Below are positions 60,703 to 64,000 of a stretch of 64,000 nucleotides of DNA, piece by piece. The notes under the pieces were generated by a model. That model did not search any database. It was not told where the DNA came from and was given only the letters and a program-made list of their open reading frames with translations. This DNA comes from Delphinus delphis (taxonomy: Eukaryota > Chordata > Mammalia > Artiodactyla > Delphinidae): the NCBI RefSeq assembly GCF_949987515.2, contig NC_082701.1, positions 36,783,755 to 36,847,754 of the forward strand, given 5' to 3'. The stretch's first letter is position 1. Every line of letters begins with the position of its first letter. A program made the translations under genes and the position numbers.

Positions 60703-61632
60703 ATGAACATAGATGCAAAAATCCTCAACAAAATACAAGCAAACAGAATCCAACAGCACATTAAAAGGATCATACAACATGAGCAAGTGGCATTTATCCC
60801 AGGGATGCAAGGATTCTTCAATATATGCAAATCAATCAACGTGATACACAATATTAACAAATTGAAGGAGAAAAACCATATGATCATCTCAATAGATGCA
60901 GAGAAAGCTTTTGGCAAAATTCAACACCGATTTATGATAAAAACCCTCCACAAAGTAGGCATAGAGGGAACTTTCCTCAACATAATAAAGGCCATATATG
61001 ACAAAGCCACAGCCAACATAGTCCTCAATGGTGAAAAACTGAAACCATTTCCACTAAGATCAGGAACAACACAAGGTTTCCCACTCTCACCACTATTATT
61101 CAGCATGGTTTTGGAAGTTTTAGCCACAGCAATCAGAGAAGAAAAAGAAATAAAAGGAATCCAAATAGGAAAAGAAGAAATAAAGCTGTCACTGTTTGCA
61201 GATGACATGATACTATACATAGAGAATACTAAAGATGCTACCAGAAAACTACTAGAGCTAATCAATGAATTCGGTGAAGTAGCAGGATACAAAATTAATG
61301 CACAGAAATCTCTTGCATTCCTATACACCACTGATGAAAAATCTGAAAGTGAAATTAAGAAAACACTTTCATTTACCATTGCAACAAAAAGAATAAAATA
61401 TCTAGAAATAAACCTACCTAAGGAGACAAAAGACCTGTATGCAGAAAATTATAAGACACTGATGAAAGAAATTAAAGATGATACAAATAGATGGAGAGAT
61501 ATACCATGTTCTTGGATTGGAAGAATCAACATTGTGAAAATGACTATACTACCCAAAGCAATCTACAGATTCAATGCAATTCCTATCAAACCACCAGTGG
61601 CATTTTCAACAGAACTGGAACAAGAAATTTAA
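60703..61632 (+). pseudogene. L1 ORF2 reverse transcriptase core, 309-codon frame
   Basis: The best preserved RT in the window: [57 protein letters not shown] and [19 protein letters not shown]. The Asp of IDAEKAF and both Asp of FADD (61195-61206) are present. The QGCPLSP box reads QGFPLSP. The start Met is arbitrary because the element is 5'-truncated; a stop at 61630 ends the frame before the C-terminus. Confidence 0.9.
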
Positions 61633-61678
61633 CAATTTGTATGGAAACACAAAAAAACTCTGAATAGCCAAAGCAATC

Positions 61679-62736
61679 TTGAGAAAGAAAAATGGAGCTT
61701 GGGGAATCAGGCTCCCGGACTTCAGACTATACTACAAAGCTACAGTAATGAAGACAGTATGGTACTGGCACAAAAACAGAAATATAGATCAATGGAACAG
61801 GATAGAAAGCCCAGAGATAAACCCACGCACATATGGTCACCTTATCTTTGACAAAGGAGGCAGGAATATACAGTGGAGAAAAGACAGCCTCTTCAATAAG
61901 TGGTGCTGGGAAAACTGGACAGCTACATGTAAAAGAATGAAATTAGAACACTCCCTAACACCATACACAAAAATAAACTCAAAATGGATTAAAGACCTAA
62001 ATGTAAGGCCCGACACTGTCAAACTCTTAGAGGAAAACATAGGCAGAACAGTCTATGACATAAATCACAGCAAGATCCTTTTCGACACACCTCCTAGAGA
62101 AATGGAAATAAAAAGAAAAATAAACAAATGGGACCTAATGAAACTAAAAACTTTTGCACAGCAAAGGAAATCATAAGCAAGGTGAGAAGACAACTCTCAG
62201 AATGGGATAAAATATTTGCAAATGAAGCAACTGACAAAGGATTAATCTCCAAAATTTACAAGCAGCTCAATATCAAAAAAACAAACAACCCAATCCAAAA
62301 ATGGGCAGAAGACCTAAATAGACATTTCTTCAAAGAAGATATACAGATTGCCAACAAATACATGGAAAAATGCTCAACATCATTAATCATTAGAGAAATG
62401 CAAATCAAAACTATTGTGAGATATCACCTCACACGAGTCAGAATGGCCATCATAAAATCTACAAACAGTAAATGCTGGAGCGGGTGTGGAGAAAAGGGAA
62501 CCCTCTTGCACTGTTGGTGGGAATGTAAATTGATACAGCCACTATGGAGAACAGTATGGAGGTTCCTTAAAAAACTAAAAATAGAACTACCATATGACCC
62601 AGCAATCCCACTACTGGGCATATACCCTGAGAAAACCATAATTCCAAAACAGTCATGTGCCAAAATGTTCATTGCAGCTCTATTTACAATAGCCAGGACG
62701 TGGAAGAAACCTAAGTGTCCATCAACAGATGAATAA
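61679..62736 (+). pseudogene. L1 ORF2 C-terminal region, one frameshift
   Basis: Two overlapping frames (61679-62176 and 62128-62736). The first carries [20 protein letters not shown] and the second [20 protein letters not shown], so all Cys/His positions of the C-terminal motif are kept. One indel near 62130-62176 and a stop at 62734 spoil the frame. Confidence 0.87.
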
Positions 62737-63295
62737 ATAAAGAAGATGTGGCACGTATATACAAGGGAATATTACATAGCCATAAAATAGAAATTAAATG
62801 GAGTTATTTGTAGTGAGGTGGATGGACCTAGAGTCTGTTATACAGAGTGAAATGAGTCAGAAAGAGAAAAACAAATACCGTATGCTAACACATATATATG
62901 GAATCAAAAAAAAAAAAGAAAAATGGTCATGAAGAATGTAGGAGCAAGACTGGAATAAAGACACAGACCTACTAGAGAATGGACTTGAGGATACAGGGAG
63001 GGGGAAAGGTAAGCTGGGAGAAAGTGAGAGAGTGGCATGGACATATATACGCTACCAAACGTAAAATAGATAGCTAGTGGGAAGCAGCTGCATAGCACCG
63101 TGAGTTCAGCTTGGCGCTTTGTGACCATCTAGAGTGGTGGGATAGGGAGGGTGGGAGGGCGGGAGATGCAAGAGGGAAGAGATATGGGGACATAGGTATA
63201 TGTATAACTGATTCACTTTGTTATAAAGCAGAAACTAACCATTGTGAAGCAATTATACTCCAATAAAGATGTTTAAAAAAAATTAAAAATAAAAA

Positions 63296-63795
63296 TTGCA
63301 TTGTCATCTCAATAGAAGCAGAAACATTCTTTTAAATTTTAGCATATATTATGGATAATAATAAAGTTATTTTTGAAAATGATTTTCAAATAAAAGTCCC
63401 TTAATCTATTGAAAAGTATCTACCAAAGCCTTATATCAAATACCTTACCTATGGCTAATATATAAAAATATTTGCATTAAAACAGTGGCGCTGCTAGCAT
63501 TTAAATTGTCAGTGGAGGTTTTAGCCATGACAAGACAAGAAAAATAAATAAAAATAGAAGGATTTGAAAAGGAGAAAAAAAATTATTTGAATATGATATA
63601 GCCAAACTGCTAAGAAGAGTATTTAACAGATTTATTGGGCTATAAGATCAATATGCAAAAATTGAAAGTATGTTTATACATCAACCATAGCAGAATAGAG
63701 AATATAATAGGGGAAAAAAGGTACAATTCACAATAATGACTATAAGGAACATATAACTACATATATAACATATGTGGAAGGCCTTAACTAACAAC

Positions 63796-63797
<2 letters not shown>
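63296..63797 (+). repeat. Old L1M ORF2, right part
   Basis: tgtcatctcaatagaagcag, ggaggttttagccatgacaa and gctataagatcaatatgcaaaa continue the L1M broken at 60635. Decayed. Confidence 0.65.

Positions 63798-63851
<54 letters not shown>
63798..63851. repeat. (AT)n microsatellite
   Basis: About 54 bp of pure AT repeat. Confidence 0.97.
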
Positions 63852-63853
<2 letters not shown>

Positions 63854-63878
63854 TGACAGATCCAAAAATTGGATGAGG

Positions 63879-64000
63879 GGCTTCCCTGGTGGCGCAGTGG
63901 TTGAGAGTCCGCCTGCCGAAGCAGGGGACACGGGTTCGTGCCCCGCTCCTGGAAGATCCCACATGCCGCAGAGTGGCTGGGTGCGTGAACCATGGCCGCT
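63879..64000 (+). mobile_element. CHR SINE, cut by the window end
   Basis: gggcttccctggtggcgcag, A box tggcgcagtgg and B box ggttcgtgccc, continuing to catggccgct at the last base. Confidence 0.95.

Larger units (their letters stand above)
60636..63295 (+). mobile_element. Young 5'-truncated sense L1 nested in an old L1M
   Basis: Starts inside the ORF2 RT (attatcaccttgatacc), runs through RT, thumb, C-terminal region and 3'UTR to ccaataaagatg and an impure A tail. Three long open pieces remain. It breaks an older L1M at the equivalent of the RT palm; the L1M resumes at about 63296. A target duplication is not clear because the tail is AT-rich. Confidence 0.95.

Overview
The window looks like nuclear DNA from a cetacean (whale or dolphin). 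The main evidence is twelve copies of the tRNA-derived CHR SINE family, mostly young and several with clean target-site duplications. No ruminant BovB or Bov-tA elements were seen. The rest is typical mammalian repeat sediment: young and old L1, L2, MIR, MER20/MER5-type hAT remnants, ERV LTRs and a mariner MITE. There are no bacterial genes, no CRISPR array and no rRNA or functional tRNA gene.

One host protein-coding exon is recognisable: positions 26676-26750 on the + strand, 75 bp, with an AG acceptor and GT donor and phase 1 at both ends. Its 24 complete codons read [12 protein letters not shown]...[10 protein letters not shown], which I recognise as the exon after the signal-peptide exon of CA10, the secreted, catalytically inactive carbonic anhydrase-related protein X. 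I see no other exon, so the remaining sequence is best read as the two large CA10 introns flanking it.

Layout: 1-5.2 kb, a decayed sense L1 followed by an inverted/sense L1 fragment bounded by a 15-bp direct repeat. 5.2-7.5 kb, intron with two SINEs and an LTR remnant. 7.5-13.95 kb, a nearly full-length antisense L1. 14.3-18.2 kb, a solo LTR, old repeats, a mariner MITE and a SINE. 18.2-19.85 kb, a 5'-truncated sense L1. 20.7-24.9 kb, SINEs plus an L2 split by two antisense L1s. 24.9-29.8 kb, a repeat-poor zone around the CA10 exon. 29.9-30.3 kb, an MLT2-like LTR. 31.05-42.6 kb, a composite of an old sense L1 interrupted by two SINEs, an inverted L1 junction, one L1 5'UTR and a second antisense L1 with an intact 5' end but no 3' end. 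42.6-60 kb, mostly unique intron with MIR/L2/L1M fossils, SINEs and microsatellites. 60.6-63.3 kb, a young sense L1 nested inside an old L1M. 63.8-64.0 kb, an (AT)n tract and a SINE cut by the window end.

Nothing here looks like a new multi-gene system. The observations most worth following are the CA10 exon and the two parallel antisense L1s that flank it, the L1 fragment with a target duplication but no poly(A), the inverted L1 composite, and a pair of unexplained direct repeats at about 51.3 and 53.1 kb. All L1 reading frames seen are broken or truncated. Repeat family names are from memory of consensus sequences; boundaries are approximate unless a target-site duplication is given.
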